A DNA stretch of 22,801 bases from the IMG/VR virus record IMGVR_UViG_3300002231_000541, positions 92,141 to 114,941 of that record. One strand, given 5' to 3'. This stretch comes from a virus. A program made the position numbers and the translations under genes. Within the stretch, counting starts at the first letter, position 1, and the number at the start of each line of letters is the position of its first letter. The notes beneath the pieces were generated by a model, which saw nothing but the letters and a program-made list of their open reading frames with translations, was not told where the DNA came from and did not search any database. This document shows positions 1 to 9,085 of this stretch, piece by piece.

Positions 1-1398
1 GACTTCACCCTTGACAGATCACGTCTCGGCTCAACGGCTGGCGATTCTGTATACGGCGGTGGCGTTGTCGGTGCACAAATCACTGGCGGTGTCTCCCTCG
101 CAGGCCCAGGCGGAAACTCTGAAACAAGCTTCTACGCCTTGAACAACGGCTATTCAAGTCCGACTGGCTCTACACTTGTAGCCGCCTCTGGCTTGACTAT
201 TCGTGCAACGGGTACGGTTGGCGGTGACGGTTCGGACTGGACTCCAGGATGCGACATCGACTCATTGGTCCGTTACGACCCAGATATCGCTTCTGGTACT
301 TTTGCAGTTATCTCATCTCTTTCGGCTTCCTCTTTGGGTCAGCTAAATAGAAAAGACTATGTTGGTATTACTGCACAGACTGCAGCAGGCGCAGGCAATC
401 AATTGGCCGGCCAAGTTCGCCGTCTCACCGCAGACACTAACCTTGTTACTTTGACTTCGGGCTCAACTGCAGCTACTGATCAGCTTCAGATTGTTAACGT
501 TAGTACCGTTTCTCAAGCACAAGCTGTTACGGACTGGGGCACTATCGCGGCCTTCACCTTCCCAATCGATGACGACTTCACGAACGCTGAAATCGGCGCC
601 GTTGTTGGTGCACCTATTTGGGGCTTGGAAGGAAGCGTACAGATCCCAGAGATCGACATCAAGGTTGACTCTGTGTCTATCACAGCGAAGACCAAGAAGC
701 TCAAGGCTAAGTGGACACCAGAATTGGCTCAAGACTTGAACGCATACCATAACTTGGATGCCGAAGTCGAGTTAACTTCTATCTTGTCCGAGCACATCGC
801 TCTCGAAATCGACCAAGAAATCTTGGAAGACCTCGTGAAAGGTGCTACTGCTTCGACTCTTTACTGGTCACGCCTCCCAGGACGCTTCCTGGATCGCGCA
901 ACCGGTACTGCTGTTCCAGTCGTTGGCGCATCTCCAGACTTTACTGGTAATGTTTCTGAATGGTATGAGACTCTTGTCGAAACCATTAACGACGTATCTG
1001 CACAGATTCACCGCAAGACTCTTCGCGGCGGAGCAAACTTCATCGTGTGTTCACCTGAAATTGCAAACCTCCTTGAGTTTACTGCTGGTTTCCGTGGAAG
1101 CGTTACTCACGACGATGATCGTGGTACCGTGGGTGCAGTTAAGGTTGGTAACTTGAGCAAGAAGTTCGACGTTTACGTTGATCCTTACTTCCCAAGAAAC
1201 GTAGTCTTGGCAGGTCGTAAAGGATCCTCTTTCCTTGAAAGCGGATATGTATACGCACCGTATGTGCCTCTCCAAATGACTCCTACCATCTTTGGTACAG
1301 AGGACTTCGTGCCTCGTAAAGGCGTCATGACTCGCTATGCAAAGAAGATGGTCCGTCCAGATATGTATGGCCTCGTCATCGTTGAGGACCTCGTGTAG
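1..1398 (+). CDS. gp23: Major capsid protein, T4 gp23-like (5' end outside window)
   Basis: The reading frame is open from base 1, so this is the C-terminal 465 residues of a longer protein (T4 gp23 has 521). It forms the hexameric shell of the head. Family identity rests on the central block at about 655-840, where a KVDSVSITAKTKKLKAKW stretch leads into an ELAQDL-x4-NLDAEVEL segment and an EIDQEILEDL helix. This is the typical gp23 pattern of a Lys-rich strand followed by the E-loop/spine helix region. The C-terminal YAPYVPLQMTPTIFGTEDF and GVMTRYAKK segments are also gp23-like. A TTG near base 139 is only an internal codon, not the start. A terminator follows 31 bases after the stop, so the gene probably ends a highly expressed transcript. 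No frameshift was seen in the visible part. Confidence 0.95.
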   Translation, partial: DFTLDRSRLGSTAGDSVYGGGVVGAQITGGVSLAGPGGNSETSFYALNNGYSSPTGSTLVAASGLTIRATGTVGGDGSDWTPGCDIDSLVRYDPDIASGTFAVISSLSASSLGQLNRKDYVGITAQTAAGAGNQLAGQVRRLTADTNLVTLTSGSTAATDQLQIVNVSTVSQAQAVTDWGTIAAFTFPIDDDFTNAEIGAVVGAPIWGLEGSVQIPEIDIKVDSVSITAKTKKLKAKWTPELAQDLNAYHNLDAEVELTSILSEHIALEIDQEILEDLVKGATASTLYWSRLPGRFLDRATGTAVPVVGASPDFTGNVSEWYETLVETINDVSAQIHRKTLRGGANFIVCSPEIANLLEFTAGFRGSVTHDDDRGTVGAVKVGNLSKKFDVYVDPYFPRNVVLAGRKGSSFLESGYVYAPYVPLQMTPTIFGTEDFVPRKGVMTRYAKKMVRPDMYGLVIVEDLV

Positions 1399-1429
1399 TC
1401 AAACACCGAGATTATCTCTAAAATTAATG

Positions 1430-1460
1430 CCCTCCCACTTTTTGTGGGGGGGTTTTGTTT
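1430..1460 (+). terminator. Rho-independent terminator after capsid gene
   Basis: A 9-bp GC-rich stem (1430-1438 with 1444-1452, one T-G pair) closes a TTTTT loop and is followed by TTTTGTTT. The core CACTTTTTGTGGG recurs in the terminator at 18304-18336, so the two belong to one terminator family in this genome. Confidence 0.9.
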
Positions 1461-1468
1461 ATTTGGAA

Positions 1469-1476
1469 ACTATTTA
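1469..1476 (+). promoter_or_regulatory. Candidate phage late promoter motif ACTATTTA
   Basis: The octamer ACTATTTA lies just after a terminator and 21 bases before the gp13-like start. The same ACTAYTTA motif recurs upstream of three other structural genes (18342, 18793, 21721). T4-type late promoters carry only a -10-like TATAAATA element, and CTATTTA would be a variant of it. Function is inferred from position and recurrence. Confidence 0.5.
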
Positions 1477-1496
1477 GTTCAAGGAGGTGTTTTTTA

Positions 1497-2769
1497 ATGG
1501 CCCTACCAACACTGACACCCGCTAGTCAAATGAGTAAATCGATTCTAGCGGTAACTGGCACAACGGCTGACGTCGCTGCAACGCTACCATTGGGGATCTA
1601 CTCTGGATCCGCCGCTTTTATCTCGGGCGCTGCTGACCAAGTGGCTTACACCTATAAGAAATTGGGGGGAGATGTCCTTGACATCGAACTCAAAACAGAC
1701 AATGTTTATGCAAATTATGAAGAAGCTTGTCTCGAATACAGTTATTTGATCAACCTGCATCAATCGAAAAACGTCTTGTCGGACGTACTGGGACAGGCTA
1801 CAGGTACTTTTGATCAAGATGGTAACCTGACGAGCGGACCGACTAATGTTAACCTCAAGTTTCCTCGGGTGATGTTTGAGTATGCCCGCCGCGTCTCGGA
1901 TGGGTTCTCGTTCGAGGCTGATGTAGGGGGAACAATCCCCGTTTATTCAGCCTCTTTTGCACTTCAAAAAAATAGACAAGATTATGATTTACAAGAGATC
2001 ATATCTGGCTCGTCTGCTACTGGTATTGACCCTGCCGGCGGCCCAAACGCTCCCTATGCGGGCGTCGTAGGAGATAAAAGGGTCATTATTAAAAAAGTTT
2101 TTTACAAAACTCCCGCTGCAATGTGGCGCTTTTTTGGTTACTTTGGGGGCTTAAACGTTGTGGGAAACTTACAAAATTATGGCCAATACACTGATGACTC
2201 CACTTTTGAGATTGTTCCCGTATGGCAAAATAAGATGCAAGCCATGGCTTATGAAGACCATTTGTATACGCGACTATCCCATTATTCTTTTGAGCTGAAA
2301 GATAACAAGCTGCGCATTTTCCCAAGTCCTGCTTTATTGAGTACCTATCGCTACATGTGGGTACAGTTTTCAGTTATTCCTAACAGTTGGGACAATAACG
2401 CTAACTACGATAATGGAGTAGATGGCATTAATAATATGAATACTATTCCCTTTGATAATGTCCCTTATGAAAATATCAATGCCATTGGCAAGCAGTGGAT
2501 TCGCCGCTTCGCGCTGGCACTTTCGAAAGAGACATTAGGCCAAAATTCGTGGAAAGTTTCAGACCATACCGATTCCGGGAGAATCAGTGAACCTCAATGC
2601 AGACGCCCTCTTATCGCAAGCAAAAGAGGAGCAAGAGGCCTTGCGAACCGAGCTTAAAGAGGTGCTCGACCAGCTCACCTATGTGCAAATGGCTAAGGAT
2701 GATGCAGAAAGAGCACAGGCCGTGCAAGATGTGCAAGACAGAGTACCAAGATTAATATTCCAGGGGTAA
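1497..2769 (+). CDS. gp13: Neck protein, T4 gp13-like (one +1 frameshift near 2542-2545)
   Basis: Predicted head-completion (neck) protein joining portal and tail, about 423 residues once a single base is removed; T4 gp13 is shorter (309). The start ATG at 1497 has an excellent AAGGAGGTG ribosome site at 1481-1489. An in-frame upstream start at 1455 lies inside the terminator T-run and is rejected. The C-terminal part resembles gp13 of T4-like phages: a KQWIRRFALALSKETLGQ helix, then IRGKF-x-TIPIPGESV-x-LN, then a long acidic helix ending near IFQG. The reading frame jumps inside that block. GGC CAA AATTCG continues in family-like sequence only if one A is dropped from the AAAA run at 2542-2545. 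The first 100 residues (VYANYEEACLEYSYLINLHQ) are not clearly recognisable. It is followed by the gp15-like gene after 7 bases. Confidence 0.65.
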
Positions 2770-2776
2770 AAAAAGA

Positions 2777-3652
2777 TTGTCAAGCGAAGAAGAAAAATTT
2801 AAAGGTTATCGCCCGTATTTCAAGGCAGAGCCAACTCCTACGGATGACCCAGAGCTAAAAGAGATAGCTTTTATGCCGTCTACTATCGAGACTATTGATA
2901 TGGCTTTGAGTGATTGGTTAACCGAAGAAATGGATATTTTTTGCACCACCAATGAAGGGTGGCGAAAAGTGCCACTCATTTGGTCAATGCCCGAAAGGTC
3001 ATTTCAGATAAAAGACAATAAAGACTTGCGAAGTTCTAAAAACATGTTTACGCTCCCTGTCATCTCGATTGAGCGAACCTCATTGGTAAAAGACCCTAAT
3101 GTTAAGGGCGTTGCGTGGGCCCATTTACCCCAATATAACGATGCACGAGGGGGCAGAATAGAGGTGGCACGAACCATCAACCAAGACAAAACGGGCAATT
3201 TTGCAAATGCAACTTCGGAGCGCCGCTTCAAGCAACAAAATTTCCCCTTCAAGAACAAGAAAGTGGTGTACCAAACGATGTCTATGCCGATGCCAACCTA
3301 TGTTGTGGCCGACTACACCCTGATCATCCAGACTGAATTTCAACAACAAATGAATGAAATCTTCGCCCCATTTATCGTGGCTACTGGGCAAATAGACAAC
3401 TTCTTTATTCACCGCGATGGCCATCGTTTCGAAGGCTTTTTAAAAGGGGACTTTTCTTTAGAGAACAACCTTTCTAATCTTGCTGAAGAAGAAAGAACTT
3501 TTAAGACTCAAGTAAATATCCAAGTTTTGGGATATCTATTAGGATCAGGAAATAATGACGAGCGCCCCAAAATCTCTATTCGGGAGAATGCAGTAGAAGT
3601 ACAAATTCCTCGTGAACGTGTCATCTTTGGCGATAAAAAGGATTTTGAATAA
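2777..3652 (+). CDS. gp15: Tail sheath stabiliser / tail terminator, T4 gp15-like
   Basis: A 291-residue protein close to the size of T4 gp15 (272), which caps the tail tube and sheath and docks the tail to the neck. The order of segments matches gp15. An N-terminal helix (ETIDMALSDWL) is followed by a strand pair around WRKVPLIWSMPERSFQI and by LPVISIERTSLVKDP. Then come a long insertion, YTLIIQTEFQQQMNEIFAPFI at about residues 180-200, and the C-terminal LSNLAEEERTFKTQVNIQVLGYLLG strand block. The most upstream plausible start is TTG at 2777, with AGGGG 10 bases before it; no ATG lies near. The stop TAA overlaps the next ATG by one base (TAATG), implying coupled translation with the gp14-like gene. 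The match is by architecture, not strong identity. Confidence 0.65.
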   Translation: MSSEEEKFKGYRPYFKAEPTPTDDPELKEIAFMPSTIETIDMALSDWLTEEMDIFCTTNEGWRKVPLIWSMPERSFQIKDNKDLRSSKNMFTLPVISIERTSLVKDPNVKGVAWAHLPQYNDARGGRIEVARTINQDKTGNFANATSERRFKQQNFPFKNKKVVYQTMSMPMPTYVVADYTLIIQTEFQQQMNEIFAPFIVATGQIDNFFIHRDGHRFEGFLKGDFSLENNLSNLAEEERTFKTQVNIQVLGYLLGSGNNDERPKISIRENAVEVQIPRERVIFGDKKDFE

Positions 3653-4533
3653 TGGCGAGCGATGATAACAAATGGTCTAAACCATCAAATCCTCCTCCTC
3701 CTTTATTTTTAGGAGAAAAAGAGCGTAATTTAGTCAAGCAAGTTAATGATGAGCTTCTCGAAAGAGTAATAGGCCAAGATATTCTCTATATGCCGATATC
3801 TATGGCACGCACTAATTTTCACCCCCTTTATGGCGAGAGTATCGAAAAGAGTTTTCTCCCACCGGTCCGCGTATATGCCCTGGTGGAATTTAGTGGTATA
3901 GACACAACCACGACTCACTATGGATTGGATAAGGAATCTTCCATTACCGTTCGCTTTCACAACAGGCGCTTATTTGAAGATCAGGACCTCTATGTCAGAG
4001 AAGGCGACTACGTGCGCTATGGAACATCATTTTATGAAATTGTCACCCTTAAAGAAAATAGACAACTTTTTGGCCAAATTGAGCACATTTTTCAAATCGA
4101 GGCCACATGTATTAAGACAAGGAAAGGACTTATCGATATCGACGTGCTTCCGACAGCTACCGCCAAAGCCATCGCAGCCGGCGTGAGCAGTACCGAAGCG
4201 GCAGAATTTTCCTCGGACGATTCCGAAGGATCAGGCGACGGAGGCGGCGAAGGCGGCGGAGGTGGAGGGAGTCTCACTGGAGATGTGGTACGCCTCGTCT
4301 ATACAGCCACAACACCATCTACCCAAGCTGCGGGAACTATGCTAAATACCCTATTGGCCGCCCCTGCACTCGAACTAGAGCCAACCGCCATTTGGGAGGA
4401 TGGGCTGCGAAAAACCCTAAGCACCACCTACCCCACGACGGGGGAGTTTTACTTGATCGGTGGAAAAATTTATAATAATTTTGAAATCTTGTCCGGAACC
4501 AAGCTGATCCTGGAGGTATTGACTATAGTATGA
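3652..4533 (+). CDS. gp14: Neck protein, T4 gp14-like, with Gly-rich linker and extra C-terminal domain
   Basis: A 293-residue predicted neck protein. Residues 1-165 follow the gp14 layout: GQDILYMPISMARTNF (the conserved strand near the N-terminus), YALVEFSGID, ESSITVRFHNRRLFED, REGDYVRYGTSFYEIVTLKE, and a final strand IFQIEATCI. After about residue 170 an Ala/Ser-rich segment runs into an acidic, then almost pure glycine linker (about 190-207). An extra domain of roughly 85 residues ends in FYLIGGKIYNNFEILSGTKLILEVL. T4 gp14 (256 residues) has no such linker. The tail domain has a beta-rich, capsid- or fibre-decoration look, but I cannot name it. The gene overlaps its upstream neighbour by one base and its downstream neighbour, the yeaH-like gene, by four (ATGA). 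Confidence 0.65.
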   Translation: MASDDNKWSKPSNPPPPLFLGEKERNLVKQVNDELLERVIGQDILYMPISMARTNFHPLYGESIEKSFLPPVRVYALVEFSGIDTTTTHYGLDKESSITVRFHNRRLFEDQDLYVREGDYVRYGTSFYEIVTLKENRQLFGQIEHIFQIEATCIKTRKGLIDIDVLPTATAKAIAAGVSSTEAAEFSSDDSEGSGDGGGEGGGGGGSLTGDVVRLVYTATTPSTQAAGTMLNTLLAAPALELEPTAIWEDGLRKTLSTTYPTTGEFYLIGGKIYNNFEILSGTKLILEVLTIV

Positions 4534-5739
4534 GTATTTTTCGAGAACACAAATCTTCTGCCGACCGTTCCGCTGCAGACCGTAAAAGACACAAAGCAAA
4601 GATTGACAAGGCTATCCGCGAGGGCATCAAAGACGTCATTGCAGATGAGTCCATTATTGGCCAAGATGGCAATAAAAAGGTCAAAATCCCAGTCAAAGGA
4701 ATAAAAGAATATCAGTTTGTTTATGGGGAAAATGATAAAAATCAAAAAGCTGGAGCCGCCGGCGATAAGCAGATTAAACGCGGCCAAGTTCTCCGAAAAA
4801 AGAAGGGGAAAGCTAAAGGGAAGCCCGAAAAGGCCAGCGATAAAGCTGGCGAAGAATATTATGAAGTCGAGGTAACTCTCGATGAACTGGCGGAGTATCT
4901 TTTTTCCGACCTAGAGCTTCCGGATCTTGAAAAAAAGAAGTTTAAATTTATCAAAGATAAAAAGCCCAAGCGTTCTGGATACCGCAAGAAGGGTCTGCGC
5001 TCCAAACTTTCTAAAAAAGAAACCATTAAGAGAAAAATACGTCGCAAAAAACGCGCCATTGCTGCAGGTACTTGGGACCCCGAAAATGGCGAAAGATTTC
5101 CTTTCCACGAAGACGACTTAAAATATAAACACATCAAACTGAAGAACGAAAATAACAACTCCGCAGCTATTCTTTTTCCTTATGGACGTCTCTGGCTCCA
5201 TGGGGAAGGAAAAAAAGTATTTGGCACGCAGCTTTTACTTTATTCTGTATCAATTCTTGCGCTATAAGTATGATAATGTAGAAGTAGTGTTCATCTCCCA
5301 CTCTACAGACGCCAAAGAAGTCTCGGAAGAGGATTTCTTCCAGCGCGCCACAATGGGCGGAACGGTTATATCTTCGGCCTTGGCACTAGAACAGGAAATT
5401 ATTCAGAAAAGATACCACCCTTCTTCCTGGAACATATACACTTTTTATTCGGGAGATGGCGAAAACTGGTCTTTTGATAATCCGAAGGCCGTGAGTATTT
5501 TTGAGAAACTAAAGCAATTAAGTCAGATGGTCTGTTACGCCGAAATCTCCCCCCAATCTTCGCTATCGGATCCATTCGCGGGCTCCTTTAACTTCGGAGG
5601 CAATAATCCTGGCCTCTCCGGAGATAATTTGTGGCATGCCCTTATCCCGCTGGTTGGGGAAGCTTTTAAACTAGTAAAAATTAACAAATCGAGCCAAATT
5701 TGGCCCGCATTTCAAGTAATGTTCGGAGGAAAGACATAA
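4530..5739 (+). CDS. yeaH: YeaH/YhbH family (DUF444) VWA-type protein (one +1 frameshift near 5173-5179)
   Basis: About 402 residues after removing one base. The first half is very basic and holds the DUF444 hallmark VTLDELAEYLFSDLELPDLE at about residues 114-133, followed by a KRSGYRKKGLRSKLSKKETIKRKI-type stretch. The second half is the VWA-like fold. A metal-binding DVSGSMG motif (DxSxS) begins near residue 219, followed by KKYLARSFYFILYQFLRYKY, VVFISHSTDAKEV, GGTVISSA (the MIDAS threonine loop) and WNIYTFYSGDGENWS. The two halves lie in different frames. Dropping one T or C from TTTTTCC at 5173-5179 gives AILFLMDVSGSMG, as the family requires. The ATG overlaps the gp14-like stop (ATGA), and the stop overlaps the spoVR start. 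In bacteria YeaH is the partner of PrkA/YeaG kinase. Its biochemical activity is unsettled. Confidence 0.92.
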
Positions 5740-7046
5740 TGAAAGACTGGACAGTAAAAGAGCTGCAAGAATGGGATGAAAAAATATGCAAAATAGCCAC
5801 TGAAAAATATGATCTTGATTGGTTCCCCATTGAATATGAAATTTTAGATTACAAAGAAATGCTCGGCGCCATGGCATACACCGGACTACCCACTCATTAT
5901 CGACATTGGTCGTTTGGGAAAACCTTTGAACGCACTGCAACTCGCTACAATCTAGGCATGGAAGGCTTGCCTTATGAGATGATCATTAACAGCAATCCAA
6001 GTATCGCATACTTGATGCTGGAGAATCCTATGAGCATTCATCTTCTTACTATGGCACATTGTGTAGGTCATTCCGACTTCTTTAAAAACAATCGTATGTT
6101 TAAGGACACGGACCCGACCAACATCTTGGGAAGATTCAAGGCAGCCGCAAAAAGAGTTCAGGGATACATCGAAGATCCAAGCATTGGCATCGAGAATGTA
6201 GAAAACATCTTAGATGCTTGCCACTCTATTCAATACCAGGTACCGCGAACCCCTGGAATCAAGCGCCCCGAAGGAAATATTTTTAAAGATCGGGTTCGAA
6301 GTAAATCTCTCCTTTGGGAAAAAGAGGACAATCTGTTTCTGGATGACAAAAAAGACTACAATTTATTAAAGTTTATTAGAAATCATGCCAGAAATTTAGA
6401 AGATTGGCAAAGAGACCTGATGGAGATGGTAGAGAGAAGAGCTTCCTACTTTATCCCTCAAGCTAAAACTAAAATTATGAATGAAGGCTGGGCTGTGACG
6501 ATTCATGAAAAAATCATGTTGGATTTAAATTTACCTGATAAATACCAATTGGCTTTTTACAAGTCGCACAATCAAGTTGTGCGCCCCGTCATTGGTCGCA
6601 TCAACCCTTATCACTTGGGGTATACCATCTTTAAGAAAATAGAAAGAGAGCACGGCTTTGAGGAGTGTAAGATCGCCCGCGAAGTACATGATGATGAATC
6701 ATTTATCCGAACTTATTTGGATGAAGAACTGTGTGCGGAACTTAACTTGTTTAGCTATTCTTACGAAAGAACACAGAAAAATTATGCTATAAATCACATT
6801 TCTGACAAAGAAGGGTGGAAAAGCGTTCGTGCCGCTCTAATTAACAATGTAGGACTTAAAAGTGTTCCGATAGTTTGTGTAACAGACTACGACAAAAGGA
6901 CTAATGCTTTGTATATCACCCATGAACATGATGGACGAGATTTAGATTTGAATTATGCCAATAAGGTCTATGATTACATTCGTTATTTGTGGGATGATGA
7001 CATATTTTTTACTTCTATAATAGAAGGTGAGGTTTGGGAATTTTAA
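5739..7046 (+). CDS. spoVR: SpoVR/YcgB family protein
   Basis: An intact 435-residue SpoVR-family protein, a little shorter than E. coli YcgB (510). Conserved blocks seen from the N-terminus: YEILDYKEMLGAMAYTGLP (about 33-51), HYRHWSFGKTFE (53-64), GLPYEMIINSNPSIAYLM (76-93), and LTMAHCVGHSDFFKNN (103-118), whose His and Asp residues are the family signature. The C-terminal GRDLDLNYANKVYDYIRYLW segment is also typical. ATG at 5739 was chosen because it has CGGAGGAAAG six bases upstream, overlaps the DUF444 stop by one base, and matches the family N-terminus; the frame extends to 5700 inside the upstream gene. SpoVR is needed for spore cortex formation in Bacillus. In non-sporulating bacteria it is co-regulated with YeaG and YeaH under starvation. 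Its molecular function is not established. Confidence 0.95.
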   Translation: MKDWTVKELQEWDEKICKIATEKYDLDWFPIEYEILDYKEMLGAMAYTGLPTHYRHWSFGKTFERTATRYNLGMEGLPYEMIINSNPSIAYLMLENPMSIHLLTMAHCVGHSDFFKNNRMFKDTDPTNILGRFKAAAKRVQGYIEDPSIGIENVENILDACHSIQYQVPRTPGIKRPEGNIFKDRVRSKSLLWEKEDNLFLDDKKDYNLLKFIRNHARNLEDWQRDLMEMVERRASYFIPQAKTKIMNEGWAVTIHEKIMLDLNLPDKYQLAFYKSHNQVVRPVIGRINPYHLGYTIFKKIEREHGFEECKIAREVHDDESFIRTYLDEELCAELNLFSYSYERTQKNYAINHISDKEGWKSVRAALINNVGLKSVPIVCVTDYDKRTNALYITHEHDGRDLDLNYANKVYDYIRYLWDDDIFFTSIIEGEVWEF

Positions 7047-7047
7047 A

Positions 7048-8991
7048 ATGACAAAAAAAACAAAAACTAATAAATTTTTAGAGATTGCGGAAAGCCATCG
7101 TTTGAATAAAAAGGCGGACAAATTTTCGGGTACTTTTGCCGAATATCTCCAACTTTTAGAGAAAGACAAAGGTCTTCCAATGTTGGCACATAAAAGATTG
7201 TACAACACGATTGTAGAGAAGGGTATAACACGCATGTCGGATGAAGACAGCCGCTGTAACAACTTGTTTAATGGCGAATCACTGCGAACTTATGATTACT
7301 TCCAGGACCGCTTTTTTGGTATGGAGCGAGCCCTAGCAAAAGTTATGCGCTACCTCCATTCTGCGGCCATGAAAGGTGAAGAGTCTCGTCAAGTGCTCCT
7401 CCTACTGGGCCCAGTTGGGGCAGGTAAGTCTGCTTTAGTAGAGCACATCAAGAGGGCCCTAGAGGCCTCTGGGCCGATTTACGCATTAAAGGGGTGTCCT
7501 ATTAACGAAGAACCAATCCACCTCGTTCCCAGGTCATTGAGAGACGAATTTTCCAAGATCTATGGAGTAAAAACAGAGGGCGATTTATGTCCTGTTTGCC
7601 GCCACCGTCTCTTAGAAGAATATGATGGTGATTATATGAATTTCCCCGTTGTTGAGACATCCTTTTCGATCCGAGGACGCCGAGGCATTGGCGTGGTTCC
7701 TCCGATGGATGCCAACACTCAAGACACCAGCATTCTGATTGGTACTGAAGATATTTCTAAGCTGGATTTGTATCCGGAAGATGACCCTCGTGTTCTTAGT
7801 TTAAATGGTGCATTCAACGTCGGCAATCGAGGTATTGTGGAATTTGTTGAGGTATTCAAAAACGAAATCGAGTTTCTGCACACGATGATTACAGCCACTC
7901 AAGAGAAGGCAGTCCCAAGCCCAGGCAAAGGCGCCATGATTTATTTTGATGGCGTTATTCTTGCCCATTGTAATGAGGCTGAATGGATCAAATTTAAATC
8001 AGAAAACACCAACGAGGCTATTCTGGACCGAATCGTGCGCGTCAACGTCCCTTATTGTTTGGAAGTTGGAGAAGAACAGAAGATTTACAATAAGCTTTTG
8101 AGCGAATCGGACTTTGATGCTCATATAGCTCCCCATACTTTAGAGGTAGCTGCCATGTTTGCAGTCCTTTCTCGCCTAAAAGAATCCAACAAAGTAGATC
8201 CTCTCACAAAAATGAAGATCTACAATGGAGACGAAATCGTCGAAAAGGGATATATCAAAAAGATTGATATCAACGATTTACGAGACGAAGCCCGTGATGA
8301 AGGCATGACCGGTATTTCTACCAGATTCATTATGAAGGCCATCGACGCTGCTTTGGCTGATTCTGACAGAAATATGGTAACTCCTATCTCTATTCGAGAG
8401 GCGCTCATTAAGCAAGTCAAGGAGCAAGTGATCGAAGACGCTAAGCGGGAAAAATACTTATCATTCTTGCAAAAAGATTTGCACGATGAGTATTTGAAAA
8501 TTCTCGAAACCGAGATTACAAAGGCATTTGTATCAGCCTACCAGGAACAAGCCGAATCGCTTTTCGACAATTATCTCGATCATGCCGAGGCGTATGTGAA
8601 CTCATCCAAGCTTAAAGATAATGTTACTAACGAAGAGATGATCGCCGACGAAGAGTTTATGTGCTCTATCGAAGAACAGATCGGCATCGTGGGATCGGCT
8701 AGGGAGAATTTCCGAGCTGATATTACTGCCTATATGTTTGCCAAGTTACGCCGCAAAGAGACTATCGATTGGTCATCTTACGGACCTCTCAAGGAAGCGA
8801 TTGAAAATAAGCTATTGACCTCCGTTAGAGATATTTCCCGTATCGTTACCAAATCCAAATCCCGCGATAAGAAGCAGCAACAAAAATATAGCGAGATGGT
8901 AAAGACTCTCATAGAAGAATACGGATATAATGAAGCTTCAGCTAACGAAATCATCAAATATGCTTCGAACAACTTGTGGCGAGATAGTTAA
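7048..8991 (+). CDS. prkA: PrkA/YeaG family serine protein kinase (AAA+ fold)
   Basis: An intact 647-residue protein, the full length of bacterial PrkA/YeaG. The N-terminal PrkA AAA-type domain has a Walker A loop GPVGAGKS at residues 121-128. It continues with the family blocks KGCPINEEPIHLVP (148-161), a CPVC pair (C181, C184), GVVPPMDANTQD, NRGIVEFVEVFKNEIEFLHTM, and DGVILAHCNEAEW-x-NTNEAILDRIVRVNVPYCL. The last third is the C-terminal domain historically described as cAMP-kinase-like. PrkA proteins phosphorylate proteins on serine; Lon-like protease activity has also been proposed for some members. ATG at 7048 fits the family start and lies 1 base after the spoVR stop. The gene closes the operon and is followed by a strong terminator. 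Nothing suggests loss of the ATP-binding site. Confidence 0.95.
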   Translation: MTKKTKTNKFLEIAESHRLNKKADKFSGTFAEYLQLLEKDKGLPMLAHKRLYNTIVEKGITRMSDEDSRCNNLFNGESLRTYDYFQDRFFGMERALAKVMRYLHSAAMKGEESRQVLLLLGPVGAGKSALVEHIKRALEASGPIYALKGCPINEEPIHLVPRSLRDEFSKIYGVKTEGDLCPVCRHRLLEEYDGDYMNFPVVETSFSIRGRRGIGVVPPMDANTQDTSILIGTEDISKLDLYPEDDPRVLSLNGAFNVGNRGIVEFVEVFKNEIEFLHTMITATQEKAVPSPGKGAMIYFDGVILAHCNEAEWIKFKSENTNEAILDRIVRVNVPYCLEVGEEQKIYNKLLSESDFDAHIAPHTLEVAAMFAVLSRLKESNKVDPLTKMKIYNGDEIVEKGYIKKIDINDLRDEARDEGMTGISTRFIMKAIDAALADSDRNMVTPISIREALIKQVKEQVIEDAKREKYLSFLQKDLHDEYLKILETEITKAFVSAYQEQAESLFDNYLDHAEAYVNSSKLKDNVTNEEMIADEEFMCSIEEQIGIVGSARENFRADITAYMFAKLRRKETIDWSSYGPLKEAIENKLLTSVRDISRIVTKSKSRDKKQQQKYSEMVKTLIEEYGYNEASANEIIKYASNNLWRDS

Positions 8992-9026
8992 CGCTTATAA
9001 AATAATAAAATAGACTTTTAATTTAA

Positions 9027-9062
9027 AGCCTCGCATCTCATAGAAGCGAGGCTCTTTTTTTT
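9027..9062 (+). terminator. Rho-independent terminator after prkA
   Basis: A perfect 8-bp stem AGCCTCGC/GCGAGGCT (9027-9034 with 9046-9053), an 11-base loop, then C and eight Ts. It lies 36 bases after the prkA stop and marks the end of the neck-yeaH-spoVR-prkA transcript. Confidence 0.92.
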
Positions 9063-9085
9063 GCTTTATTTGATATCTTTTTTGC

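Noticed and set aside
2587-2769. Separate 60-residue gene after the gp13-like protein
   Set aside because: Upstream sequence in the same frame reads IRGKFQTIPIPGES, continuous with the gp13-like protein; it is the C-terminus after an extra A.
5182-5739. Independent short VWA-domain gene
   Set aside because: It is the second half of the DUF444 protein; residues coded upstream in the repaired frame match the family.
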